Shown here piece after piece: positions 22,512-32,638 of a stretch of DNA of 64,000 bases (the first letter of the stretch is position 1; every line of letters begins with the position of its first letter). The translations under genes were made by a program, and so were the position numbers. Under the pieces are notes generated by a model, which ran no database searches, was not told the origin of the DNA, and worked only from the letters and a program-made list of their open reading frames with translations. Origin of the DNA: Favolaschia claudopus (Eukaryota; Basidiomycota; Agaricomycetes; Agaricales; Mycenaceae). The stretch is from assembly GCA_037176885.1 (NCBI GenBank), contig JAWWNJ010000006.1, positions 2,604,001 through 2,668,000 on the forward strand. Direction: 5' to 3'.

Positions 22512-24349
22512 ATGTCTTTGACTATACCTGAGGCAGCGCTGTACGTTGCTCTCTTTTTTCACCCCTCAGCTCTCACACCATTTCTTTGTCCAGGAAAACT
22601 CTGTCCCTTGCACAGCTACAGACGCTTGCTGCTGAGCGACAAACCCAAAGTGGCAGATCCCGTCGTATGGGCGCCCAAAGTGCAGAACAGCTTGCCCACC
22701 AGCTAACCATCGACAACGCAACCTGGGTGTATCGCTTTGTCAATCTCGACATTCGCAATACCTACTATAACCGCCTCCCTCACGAGGTCATCATTGACCA
22801 CCTTCTGCGCTCTCAACACATGACACTTCCACCCGTATGTCATTTGCCAGCCTGAACACGGGATATTGTTGAGATTTTGCAAGGGTTTCGAGGGCAGTAC
22901 ACCACAGGAGGACCCATTGAATATCTCAGACCAAGAGCGTCAAGGACCTCAAGGACCTCAAGAACGTCCTGGACACCAGTCTGAAAAGAGCGATGAAGAG
23001 GACAACCACGTGAGTAAGCATGTTATAAAAGTTTACCCTCACTCACCGATAAAATAGCCACCACCCCAGGGAAATAACACTGCCCAGTACACTTTTGCCT
23101 TTTGCGATGCCCAAACTGAATTCCAAAAATCTGAGGAACAAACTGTCACCGTCGATATTACAGCACCCATTCCCCCCGATATTGATTCCCTCGAGGTTCC
23201 TGTGGACATCCTGTCGATGGCTTTCAGTGAAGTCGCAGGTTAGACCTGTCCAAATTATAATTTACAAACAATCTTACATATGCTCTTCTCTCGTATAGCT
23301 GGCGAGACAATCAAAGTTATACTGGATCCCGGGAAAGACGTACCACTTGGAACGTATATATCAGTGCTTCCGAGTCTGGTCGAGCGCTGTGGTTCAGTCA
23401 TCTGTAAGATGGATTGTCGGGGACCTCATTTGGCTGTGCACCCTTCCTTGCACCCTCACGCGATGCTCAGGGCAGTACGCGAGGATGGTACATGGTGGCT
23501 ATCTAATTCCGAGTCCGATCAGGCCCAAACCACCACCATTAAGCTAGAGCTTGCCGATACAGCAGCCAATGGACTGCGCGTCTTTGATGCAAAAGTTTTG
23601 GTGATACGCGGCCTGGACCATTTGGCTGCAGAAACAGCGCCTGTGGCCGAACCTTCAGTTCCTTCAAAGAGACGCAAGCATGAACGGCATGCAGACCCTG
23701 TTCGTAAACATGCAATTGACAAAAAGGCAGAGGGGCTCGACGCAATCAATGCAACATACGGAACGAGCAAGACTTTCCTTGCAATCTCTGCCGCCAAGGC
23801 ATCGAATGCCAGACGCACCCTGAAGCTTATGGTCAAGTGGGCTGTATGGCTTCAACCTAAATACGACTCACTTGTTGGCAAAGACAGTATGTCTCATCTC
23901 TAGTAACATTGAGTGCGACTAATGTACCTTACAAAGATAAGCCTTATCCTTATTCTGTCTGGAGTGTCGCTTTGAACTTCCAGCCCGAATGGGTCTCTGC
24001 TTTGATACGCAGTGGAAACACCATTTCCCTGGTCATGGAGAGCAACGATCTCTCTAGAAAGGAGTTCTACACCAAGTACAAGGGTGTATTGCTCACTCAG
24101 CTGAGAGAGGATAAACATTGGAATCCTGCGAAACATCATGTGGCGCCATCCAAACTTTGCGACGCCTTGAAGACAATATTCGCAGCAATCAACAGCACTC
24201 AAGGAGGTGGGGAGAGTGGGGGCAACGGCGGTGGCGAGGGCAGTGGCGGGGGTGAGGACGGTCATGGCAGCGAGGGTGAGGGTGGCAACGGCGGTGAGGG
24301 CGGCGGTGATAACAGCAGTGGGGATGGCAGCGATGTTAACATGCACTAA
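22512..24349 (+). CDS. KDZ-element cargo: unrecognised protein with Gly-rich tail
   Basis: I do not recognise a known domain. Spliced exons run from MSLTIPEAALKTLSLAQL through a helical part (TWVYRFVNLDIRNTYYNRLP), a Gln/Glu/Pro-rich linker, and a larger globular region. The latter holds EVPVDILSMAFSEVAGETIK, PLGTYISVLPSLVERCG, LRAVREDGTWWLSNS and VKWAVWLQPKYDSLVGKD. A final folded segment (PYPYSVWSVALNFQPEWVS ... SRKEFYTKYKGVLL) ends in about 50 residues of Gly/Glu/Ser repeats. Intact frame, consensus introns and position in the element suggest a maintained gene. Its 3' end overlaps, in antisense, the long open frame of the RING gene. Function unknown. Confidence 0.6.
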
Positions 24350-25102
24350 TTCGACTATGTCTATGTACTCACTGTCGTTGTCTGAGTCATAAACCACTTG
24401 TTCTGTACCTATCCACGCGGGCGTTCTCATAGCCCTGCTATAAGTATGGCGCATATCTTCCATCTTTTTGTGTAAGGCGCGCAATTGCTTCTCCGACACT
24501 TTCACTCCAACCAGCTCACACACTTCCATCATTTTGCGGTCGATCTTGAAATATTCCAGGTCAGAATTTTGGCGGCACATGGGGCAGTCTGGAGAAACAC
24601 GCGACGCTTGATTGGACGGTTCAAAGAATTCGTCTTTCCTCGCCTCGCGGTACGCCCACTGTAGCCAGTTGCAGTAACAGTCGGCACAACCCAAGCAATT
24701 TCTGCAGTGTGAACTGGCAATATATCTTTATGAATGTTGACAAGCTGGGGGCAAAACACGCACCACATAGATACCGGAGCGACCGCTGTAGCTGCGCAAA
24801 AAGTGCATCGTACAATGTTCTCCACTAGAGGAAATCAATGGAGATCTGGGCCGAGTAATGGTAAAATTTAGCCTACAGTCATCCCGGGGGAGAGTATCGG
24901 AGGGGGGAGAGGCATTATCTGGTTTCTCTGGACCTTTTGTGATTTGGGCACGACTGCGGCGAGATGTTATGGCAAGAGCGATTGGAACGATGGTAGCTGA
25001 GGGCGCAGGTTGGGAGAGATGCGGAATGGGTGCAGGTTGAGACGCAATAGCAAGAGTCGCACCATTTCGGCTGAAGTCCGCGATGGAAAGACGCAAAGCC
25101 AT
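23900..25102 (-). CDS. KDZ-element cargo: RING-finger protein (putative E3 ubiquitin ligase); 3' end uncertain
   Basis: The first exon starts MALRLSIADFSRNG and is Ser/Pro-rich. After a 53-nt intron is removed, a zinc cluster reads CTFCAATAVAPVSI-SHCRNCLGCADC and later DCPMC, a RING-like arrangement of eight Cys/His ligands. A helical region (KMMEVCELVGVKV, QLRALHKKMEDM) and an acidic stretch (VYDSDNDSEYIDIVEL) follow. Beyond about 24,350 the frame stays open to 23,900 but is only the antisense of the neighbouring gene's Gly-rich repeat, so the true end is probably near 24,340 or set by a further intron. RING proteins transfer ubiquitin; the target here is unknown. Confidence 0.55.
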
Positions 25103-25180
25103 GATTTACGAATAGTCATGATCGGTGATGAAAGAATTGAATATTCCGAAGATTTAATCTATTTCTATGTAAAAACACGT

Positions 25181-26100
25181 CTAAACTCCCCCGCCTTCTA
25201 CCGCTGACTTGAGCTCCGCGACGCTGTTAAAGTAACATAGTTCATCATCTTCACCCATTTTCCGCAATGCCAGATCGCTTGGTACAAAATCAGCGACAAA
25301 ACACCTACGCGATCTCATAAACTCACAGCTTTCGATGGACACATTTCTTGTCAACATTGAGATAGAATCTGTTTGCGGGCGGACCAGATTCAGGGGAAGA
25401 GCTACGCTTCTTGATTTTGATTTGTTTGCTTGGCCTGGCAAGCCTGGAGGACCTGCGTGTGGGCGTCGACCCATCACGAGTCTTCAGATTGAGACAATAC
25501 CCAGCGCGATCTATACCCAGTCGTTTTTCGGTGGCGGCGTCAGCAGGAAGAGGGGAGGGAATCTCAACCTCCCAAGTATCGAAACGAGGGTCAGGCCACC
25601 ATGCCTTATTCAGCCGAACTGTCCGTGAGGGCGGCTCAGCCTCAGCCTCAGAGCCATCTATGTTATCAACATCAATAGAAGGCTGGCGAGGCATATGCCC
25701 CTTCTTCTGAGCGATGGCCTTGAGGTCGCATTGGAGCTCGGATCCATGGTGATGTTTGCAGAGTTTCCACCAGTAGCGTATCGCGGAGAGAATGTCGTGG
25801 GCGCGCCATATTTCAAAAAAGCCCATGAGAGGCAGTGCATCCCGTGCAGCACTCCTGAGAGAAAAGAAACACCACTCTTTAGACAAAGATGACAATGAAC
25901 AGAGGGATAACGCACTCAAGGGTGTAAATGCCAGCATACAGGCCATCCAAGACAATAAAGTAGTATTTCTTATTTGCAGCGTCATGCTTGTCATATGTAG
26001 CCCAGTTGCTTGAAACAAAAACCCGGGGCATACACAGCTGACGCTTGAGTACACTCCCAAAGCTCGATTTTTCTTCAACCGTCGGCGGCGGCGCGGGCAT
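25181..26100 (-). CDS. KDZ-element cargo: small basic protein, possible RNase H1 N-terminal (viroplasmin)-like fold
   Basis: Start MPAPPPTVEEKSSF (ATG at 26098-26100). After splicing, KKYYFIVLDGLYAGIYTLE is followed by ARDALPLMGFFEIWRAHDIL and SAIRYWWKLCKHHH. The order Y-Y-hydrophobic strand, GIYT, spacing, then an aromatic/helix segment resembles the RNase H1 N-terminal domain that binds RNA-DNA hybrids, but the match is weak. The rest is acidic and then basic (RRSSRLARPSKQIKIKKR), and the end is EDDELCYFNSVAELKSAVEG. A 49-nt last intron (GTGAGT...CCAAG) restores the frame at KKCVHRK. A KDZ companion protein of unknown role is the safe reading. Confidence 0.45.
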
Positions 26101-26712
26101 GAGAGCGGTGCCAATAGTGGTGATATTTGTACCAGACTGTGAGAGGGAGGCAGGAACCCAAGACGGCAGACAGCCACCAAACACAACAGCGTCAGAGAGG
26201 GAGCTGGAGAGCCGCAACGAAGTTTGGGATGACAAGTTGACGGAGATCACGAGGAGTGACCTCACGCGGTCGCGTGCATCAAACGCGTTATGTCACGCGT
26301 CTGTACATAAGAGCGCGTTTTGTTTATGTTTCGATCGTGACTGGTTGCTTCATGCCCTGACAGTCACCCGCCGACTGGGCTTCTCGACAGTAGTCCTGAG
26401 TTCAGGAAGATATGGCTTGCCACATCCTACCGGCGTCATCAGCCTCTGAAGGTCCTGGATAGGCACTTTCAAGCTGGTCGCGATCTCCGTTGGACTCTTT
26501 ACAATGTCTTGTCTGTTCATCTCAAAACAAGGTCTGTATCCCTGTTCGTTGTCTCTCCAGTTCTCTCTTATATTGATTGTATTTCCTCTCTAGCTTTGTC
26601 TTTACAACTGCGACATAATCTACACCACCAACTTCACACGACGTACACCTCCAACTTCACGCGCCGGTCTTGGCGGTGACGAGGAGGGCGGCGGCGGCGT
26701 GGGCGCGTTGAT

Positions 26713-29014
26713 CTGTCTACATAAGTGAGCAATTTCGTTCGATTCGTCGTTAAAAACAAAAGAACTCACTCCAATTTGACTTCTAGCGCATTTTTGAGTC
26801 TGTCTGTGCGCGCAGCGCCGTTTCGACGGCCGACAGTGGTGGTTGGGGAGAGCGGCGCCGGCGAGTGGCGCGAGGGAGCGGGGTTGAGGGTTGAGTTGTG
26901 GGTGGAAACGAGGTCGTCGGAAGGGGCGGAACGGAACGGGAGGGCGGTGAGCGAGAGTACAGCGGAATGGCGACGTTCGGGTAGTGTCGAGTGCGAGTCA
27001 AGGAGGGGGCGGCGGCGAGAGTGGAGGTTGGTTTGAGACACACGTTCGTCGGCGCCGCGTCCGGAAAGCGAAGCGTCGGTGAAGGTTCAAGGCGGGCAGA
27101 ACAATGCGGCGAGGGTTTGAGGTGAAACGGCCGTTTCGGCCGATGTGTTGCTCGAGTTCTCGGCATGGTGGGGAAGGTGGATTTGGGTGAAGGAGGGATG
27201 GGGCTGAGGGAGAGAAAGGGCGGAAGACGCAGCCGAGCTGCGTTGTGTGGTGGCTGAAAGAGAGTGGGATGAGCTAAGCAAAAGAAACAACTCCAGAAAC
27301 CTCAACACGCACCTTTAGCCCATGATAGCGGCTACGCTACGTCTACGTCTCGACACGTTCGCGTTGTCGTTTGCCGGAGAGGGCGAGACAGCGGGTATGG
27401 TGGTGAAGTGGTCTTCACAGCGGGGCGATGGTTGATGGTCGGGGCGGAGGAGTTAACGACCTCGGAGTCTAACAAGTTCAAACAAACTTTCTTTCAACCC
27501 TCACCACCACCTGCGATTCCGCCAGCCACGAATAGCGCCGCGCCGCCGCCGCCCTCCTCGTCACCGTCAACGCCGACATCGCCGTCTAGGCGCTACGCAC
27601 GCCGACTCGCTCGGAATACCGCGCTAGAGTCAAAATAAAGTGAGTTCTTTCAATTTCCACCAGGAAAGAACGGATTAACTCCCCTATCTTAACAGTTCAA
27701 CGCGCAATCGACTCGTATCGATTTGCGCCACGCCGCGGCCCGCCACCCTCCCCGACACCCTCGACCTCAACGACGCCGACAACCTCGTTTCGCTGCGCGC
27801 GCCGACTCGCTCGAAACCTCCGAATCCCTATCCCCGATCCCCAGCCGCACGCGCATCCCGAACGACACACCCGCACCACCACCAAGCCAACCACCCAACG
27901 CCGACCCGTACATATTTACAAAGTAGGTGCGTACACTATCCCCTCCTCCTTACCGCGCCATACTAACAACATCCCCCCTTTCCCTAGCACGCCGCCTGCC
28001 CCGTTCGACTCGTACCCGCCTCCACCGCTCCGTCTCGACTGCCCGGCCGCCAACGCGCCGACATCGTCGTTCCCCACCCGAAATCCCCCTCCCACGCGGA
28101 TTCGCGGATGCCGCCAACTCACCTCACCTCAACAGCCCTAGAACCCGCTGTTTCGCTTCAAAACACGCCGCCTACGCCCCCCCGCGCCTCCCCACCCTCG
28201 CCGCTATTCATCGACGCCCTCGGCGTCGCATTGAACAGCCGACGAACGTGCGTTCGTCGCTGTTTTATTTATTCTCCGCGCTGACGACATCTTTTTCAGC
28301 CCTCTTCTCCACTCTTACCTCTTCCTCCCCGTTGACACCGCGCCCCGCCTTCGCTTGCACCACCACCACCACCCCACCCTTCCACAGCCTCGACTCCCCA
28401 CCACCCCGACGCCGCCGCCGCTCGCCTCGCGAAGCCGACGCGTGTTACATACACAAAGAGTACAGAGGAATAAAGGTGCGGTGTACCTATTCCTCCTCCT
28501 TCCCGCGCCTTCCTAACAACATCCACACCTTCCCTAGCGCGACGCCTCCCCCCCTCGACTCGTACCGGCCGCCAACGCTCGATCTCGACCGCCCGACCGC
28601 CGCCACCTTACCGACGCGTTCCGCCGTCCCGACACCCTCAAAGCGGAAATCCACCGCCCTCCCTTCATTCCCTTCGCCCTCCACCACGCCGCTCCTGCGC
28701 GCCGATCGCCGCCGCAGCCCCCCACGACACCCTCGCCGCTGCCCTCGTCGAACGTCTCCGCGCGCCGACTCGTTCAAAAACTCGCACTAGAAATTGAAAT
28801 TCAAGTAGGCTCTTTTATTTTTCACCCCGAACGAACGAAAAGACTCACCTAAGCGAACAGACAAAGGCGGTGCGGACTCGTCTTGGTCAAAACCCCGACG
28901 ACGCCGTCGTTTCGGCGCGCTTAGCTCAAAAGCCTGCGCTAGGATCAAGTCAAGGTGAGTTCTTTCGTTCTTGACGACGAACGAAAGAAATAGAACACTT
29001 ACCTATCTACACAG
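26713..29014. repeat. Four copies of an exon-end plus 56-60 nt intron-like cassette, one inverted
   Basis: Intron-shaped segments lie at 26713-26769 (minus), 27640-27695, 28805-28860 and 28955-29014 (plus). Three begin GTGAGTTCTTT; the copy at 28805 begins GTAGGCTCTTTT. All end in ACAG and are 57, 56, 56 and 60 nt long. The best copy contains a perfect 11-bp hairpin (TTCTTTCGTTC / GAACGAAAGAA). Each is preceded by a related coding stretch ending in ALExxx-like residues: RLKNALEVKLE, RRLARNTALESK, RRLVQKLALEIEIQ and RLAQKPALGSSQ. Three copies also share CCGCCGCCGCCCTCCTCGTCACCG-like Pro/Ser-coding tracts. The surrounding 26.6-29.0 kb is GC-rich and Pro/Ser/Arg-coding in several frames, with no single gene model I can defend. 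Confidence 0.65.
27923..28537 (+). repeat. Second duplicated intron-like unit within the GC-rich block
   Basis: Segments 27923-27987 and 28476-28537 are two diverged copies. Both have CCTCCTCCTT, a branch-like CTAACAACATCC and an acceptor TTCCCTAG. They are followed by matching sequence (CGCCTGCCCC / CGCCTCCCCC, then CGACTCGTACC). They are 553 bp apart and unlike the four-copy family. They support tandem duplication of a multi-exon unit. Confidence 0.6.
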
Positions 29015-29040
29015 CTCAGGTCCGCGCGAGTCGCGTCGAG

Positions 29041-29483
29041 TTGCGCACGCGAAGGAAACGGCTAGGGTCGGCCCATGGGCGGGGCGACAGTGGGAAGATT
29101 GAGCTAAGGGGGGGGACACGCGAAGGCATCCCAGCGTCGTGCTGGCAAGTAGGATTAGGCGGAACATCCTTGTTCCCAGTGACGCCGGATGGAGGGGTGG
29201 CGTTCTGACTAGACGTAGATACTTAGATACTTAGATACAATAGAGTCCACTCTGTTCTTGCTAGCAGTGTATATGAATTTGATTCGAAGTACCTTGCATC
29301 ATTGAGTACAGCCACTTCACTCTTCTCAACTTGTGCCATTCCCTGTGCTTGCAGATATCGTGTACTAGGGCGTATAATCAGTCTAAACCCGGCTCAGCAC
29401 TCGACTCGGTTAACTAATCGCCTCCGTCGCTTACACGCCCACTTGAATCGGTTGACTGTCGCTCTCTGTGACTTGCTTTTCTA
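29041..29483. other. Non-coding interval before the TET/JBP gene
   Basis: This is the presumed promoter and 5' leader of the dioxygenase gene. It contains a short tandem repeat of TACTTAGA units around 29217-29240. No coding frame is supported. Confidence 0.4.
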
Positions 29484-32400
29484 ATGGCTGAGCTCTGGCT
29501 TCGCGATCCATACCTACCTCCCCTTGAGGAGGACCAACATATCTTGAACCGTACACCTCTCGCCGAAGTCTTCCCTGAATGGGTTGGATCTAGTCTTCGT
29601 TCCGAAATGCAGACACTGAAGGCTAGTCTGTCTTCTCAACTCATGGCCGACAACTTCTGGGTGCGTGATGTCTGTTGCATAGTTGGTTTGGCTCAACGTA
29701 GGGTCATACAGCTCACTACGATCAGCGACTGGCTGGCTCTCGTGTTCGGTGGTGAGGTCGATGAAGGGGAGCGTATCGAGGAACAAGTTGACTTGTTCAT
29801 TGATATTATGTGGATGAGGTTTCGTCACCACGATTCAGTGGAGAGCCGCGCAGATATCATGAAGTTGTTGCTTCCGGCTAGAAGATCTCTGATAGTGAAG
29901 CCGTATATTGTGAGTTTATCATTTCAGCTTCCTACGTTCACTAAAAGATTGTACTAGTCAGCACCAGCCGCCGAGTTTTCGATTGTCGGTGATCTTAATG
30001 CAGACGACATTGCCGGACTTGCACCATCTAAACAAGCGGACATCTATTCCTTGGTCTTCGGCAGTGATTCCGACCTGTCTGACTTGAGTGAGGAAGAGAA
30101 CGCGAGTCAGAACAACGATTTTATTATGTCTGCGGTGGAGACTGAAGACGTGGTCATGCAACCCGTGGTCATGCAACCCGTTGAGACTGGGGAAAGAGAT
30201 GATCGGTATATCAGCATGTTTGAAGCGCGAGCTGAGGAGATAGCGGAGTTTTTCTTCCCTGCAAGAGAGGCAAGTACCCCCTCACATACTGGGAGCTTGT
30301 ATTGACGGTGTCGTGGGCTAGGAACATTCAAAACCCAGAAACTGCAAGCCACTCGTGGAAGGCCTGGTATCGATGCGCAAAGTAAAGGACAGTCTCTTTA
30401 TGCGGGAAGACTTTCAAGCCAGTTTCAGAGTGCGTTGCGTTCATCATTCTGTCTATCTGGTATAAAAATATGTTCTAGGGATCCGAGCTCTACAAAGTCT
30501 TGCTAATAGTCTGCAACCCCTACAACCCGCTGGAAAATTCCCATCCAGATGTCCAGCAATCTTTCCGATTATACAATTGGAAGGTGGCATATGGCCAGAT
30601 ACTCGATCGTTGGGACCCTTTGAGTCCAGAAGTAAATTTACCCGTGAGATACCTTCTTTACATGAAGTATCAGTGATATCCATTCTGCGTAGCCATTGAT
30701 TGAGCGAGGACATTCCAAGTTTAACACAGAGCATTTCCTTCGCTTTTTTGGAAAACGCGCAGAGATACACCCTTGGGTGGCTTATCCTACAGCTTGCACT
30801 TTTCTAGTGTCCGAAGACGCCTTCAAGTCTAATTGCGAACATTGGCTGATACCGTGGCTCAGGCATGCAAAATATGAGGTATAGCCAGGGACAAAGCAAC
30901 TGTTTCTCGAGTCTCATTATCTTTCTGCAGACTGCGGGCTGGGATCTCACCACAGTGTACCGCCAAATTTGTCAGCATCCTGTAATGACTGGAGGCGCTG
31001 ATCATACTAGACCAGTCAAGCGACTCTTAGATGATGTCGACCCATGTTTTGCAGCCATTTTGCTCGAAACCCGCCGCTACAAGAAAACACTGGACACCAT
31101 CAACGAAGAGATCTTCACAAAAACGCGAAGCGGCACCAACACTGCCAATTCTGGCTCTGGAGATCAAACTGCCGCCAGTGACGACCCCTCAGTCGCTGAT
31201 CTCTCTTCCACAGCCCTTCCAGCTTGGTATACGGAGAAGGGATGTGCTGGGTGCAGTGGACAGGCTGATTCAGATAGATGTGTTCGTTTCATTGAAGTGG
31301 AAGACCGTTCAGACTTCATGCGGGAATATGAGTACTACTCTCTAACTGTTCATGAAGGCTCTGAGCGCCTGGTGCCCAAGAAAAAGGTAAGCTGCTGCAC
31401 ATACCATACCTCTTCCTGAATTTGATTCCAGGGTACCGACGACAATCTTGGGCCTCAGAAATATGTCAGCCCTCAAGAGCTGGGACTGCGGGAGATCACG
31501 GCGCGACCCAGTGATCATCCAGTTTGGACAACTTGCAAGCGAGACATCGTTCGGCTTGTGTACCGTGAAGGCAACAAGCTCTACCTGGTAAGCTTTATCT
31601 GATTCAAGAATTCCCTCATTTAACTAGAATTGAGGTTGGTGGTTTCCGATACAAGGCTTTTTCGGAATCGACCCTCAAGCTACTGAAATACAACTCCCTT
31701 CTTATCGAAACTCGTGCCATGCGCCGCCGGGCTGCAATGCAGCGCTGGGACTACGGATTAATGTCAGGCGCTGGGACGCGGATGCCGACGGGCGGAAGAA
31801 AAGGCGATGGATATATTCCATATTCTGTGCATCGTGGTGATACTATCGACGATATCAAAGCTTTCTTTAGGAGCGCACTGGTATGTCTGAAGCGATCTCC
31901 GATTTCAATGGTCTACCAATCTAAGGGCTTGTCAGGACAGCGACATTCTGATTATCGCAGCCAAGTCAATCTATCAGGGAATCGAATTCGACTTCAAGAC
32001 TCTGACAAACAACTCCGGTCTTCAACGCTTGGGCAAATATGGCCTGACAAGTTACTATTGCGTCAACTACATTGCTCCGATTCATAGAGATCTGGATATA
32101 GAGAAAGAGGGTCGGCGCTACCTCCACCCTTGCATGCAACTGGTGAAAGAGGGCTGTGGTGAGCATGACTTCAACTTTGCCTATGTAGATTGGGGCGTCT
32201 ACTTTCGCACGGAGAGTAATGCAGTCTGGTGTGTCTCGTCTCCAGACATTGATCAGTCATTGAAGGCTAACTCTTGATGACTTGGACAGGATCTTCGACG
32301 GCACAGAGATGCATGGAACCGTGATGCCCAGTCAGTCGACCATGCAAGCTGCACAGCAATCACATGGATCTGGGAGAGGGAGAGGCAGAGGCAGAGGCAG

Positions 32401-32602
32401 AGGTGGAAGCAGCTCAAGAGGAGGGAGAGCGCTGTCGAGACCGCACAATGTCCAGGGTGGATCTTCTGCCCGCATCAGCACTGGATCCGACACTGGATCT
32501 ACAACCAGCACAGGGAAGCATAATACAAACAACAAGAAGAATGTGGAGCGTGCGAAGGCCACTCAACAGATTCAGTATAACTTGAGGCGTCGTCGTGGGT
32601 AG
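29484..32602 (+). CDS. KDZ-element cargo: TET/JBP-family 2OG-Fe(II) dioxygenase (predicted 5-methylcytosine/thymine oxidase)
   Basis: About ten exons, starting MAELWLRDPYLPPLEED. The N-terminal half is helical and then acidic (GSDSDLSDLSEEEN). A Cys pair (GCAGCSGQADSDRC) lies before the catalytic part. The double-stranded beta-helix core shows YYCVNYIAPIHRDLD (the H-x-D metal ligands), then HDFNFAYVDWGVYFRTESN, then VWIFDGTEMHGTVMPS carrying the distal His. This is the fungal TET/JBP signature. Enzymes of this family oxidise 5-methylcytosine (or thymine) in DNA using 2-oxoglutarate. The C-terminus is an RG-repeat and a basic tail (NLRRRRG). It ends 36 bp from the end of the convergent KDZ transposase. 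Linkage of these two families in basidiomycetes is established; activity of this copy is inferred. Confidence 0.85.
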
Positions 32603-32638
32603 TTGACATTTGTATTAGTTTTAAATGTACAAACTTGA

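Noticed and set aside
24350..24700. Short Gly/Ala-rich plus-strand frame at the end of the cargo gene as a second protein
   Set aside because: It is a frame-shifted reading of the Gly-rich repeat and has no start context of its own.
25270..25345. Apparent 22-nt intron in the RNase H1 N-like cargo gene
   Set aside because: A later in-phase acceptor yields a 49-nt intron and keeps the same downstream frame.
27927..28790. A 287-codon Pro/Ser/Arg-rich open frame as a gene
   Set aside because: It runs straight through two intron-like repeats, changes motif frame between repeats, and has low-complexity composition expected from GC-rich sequence.
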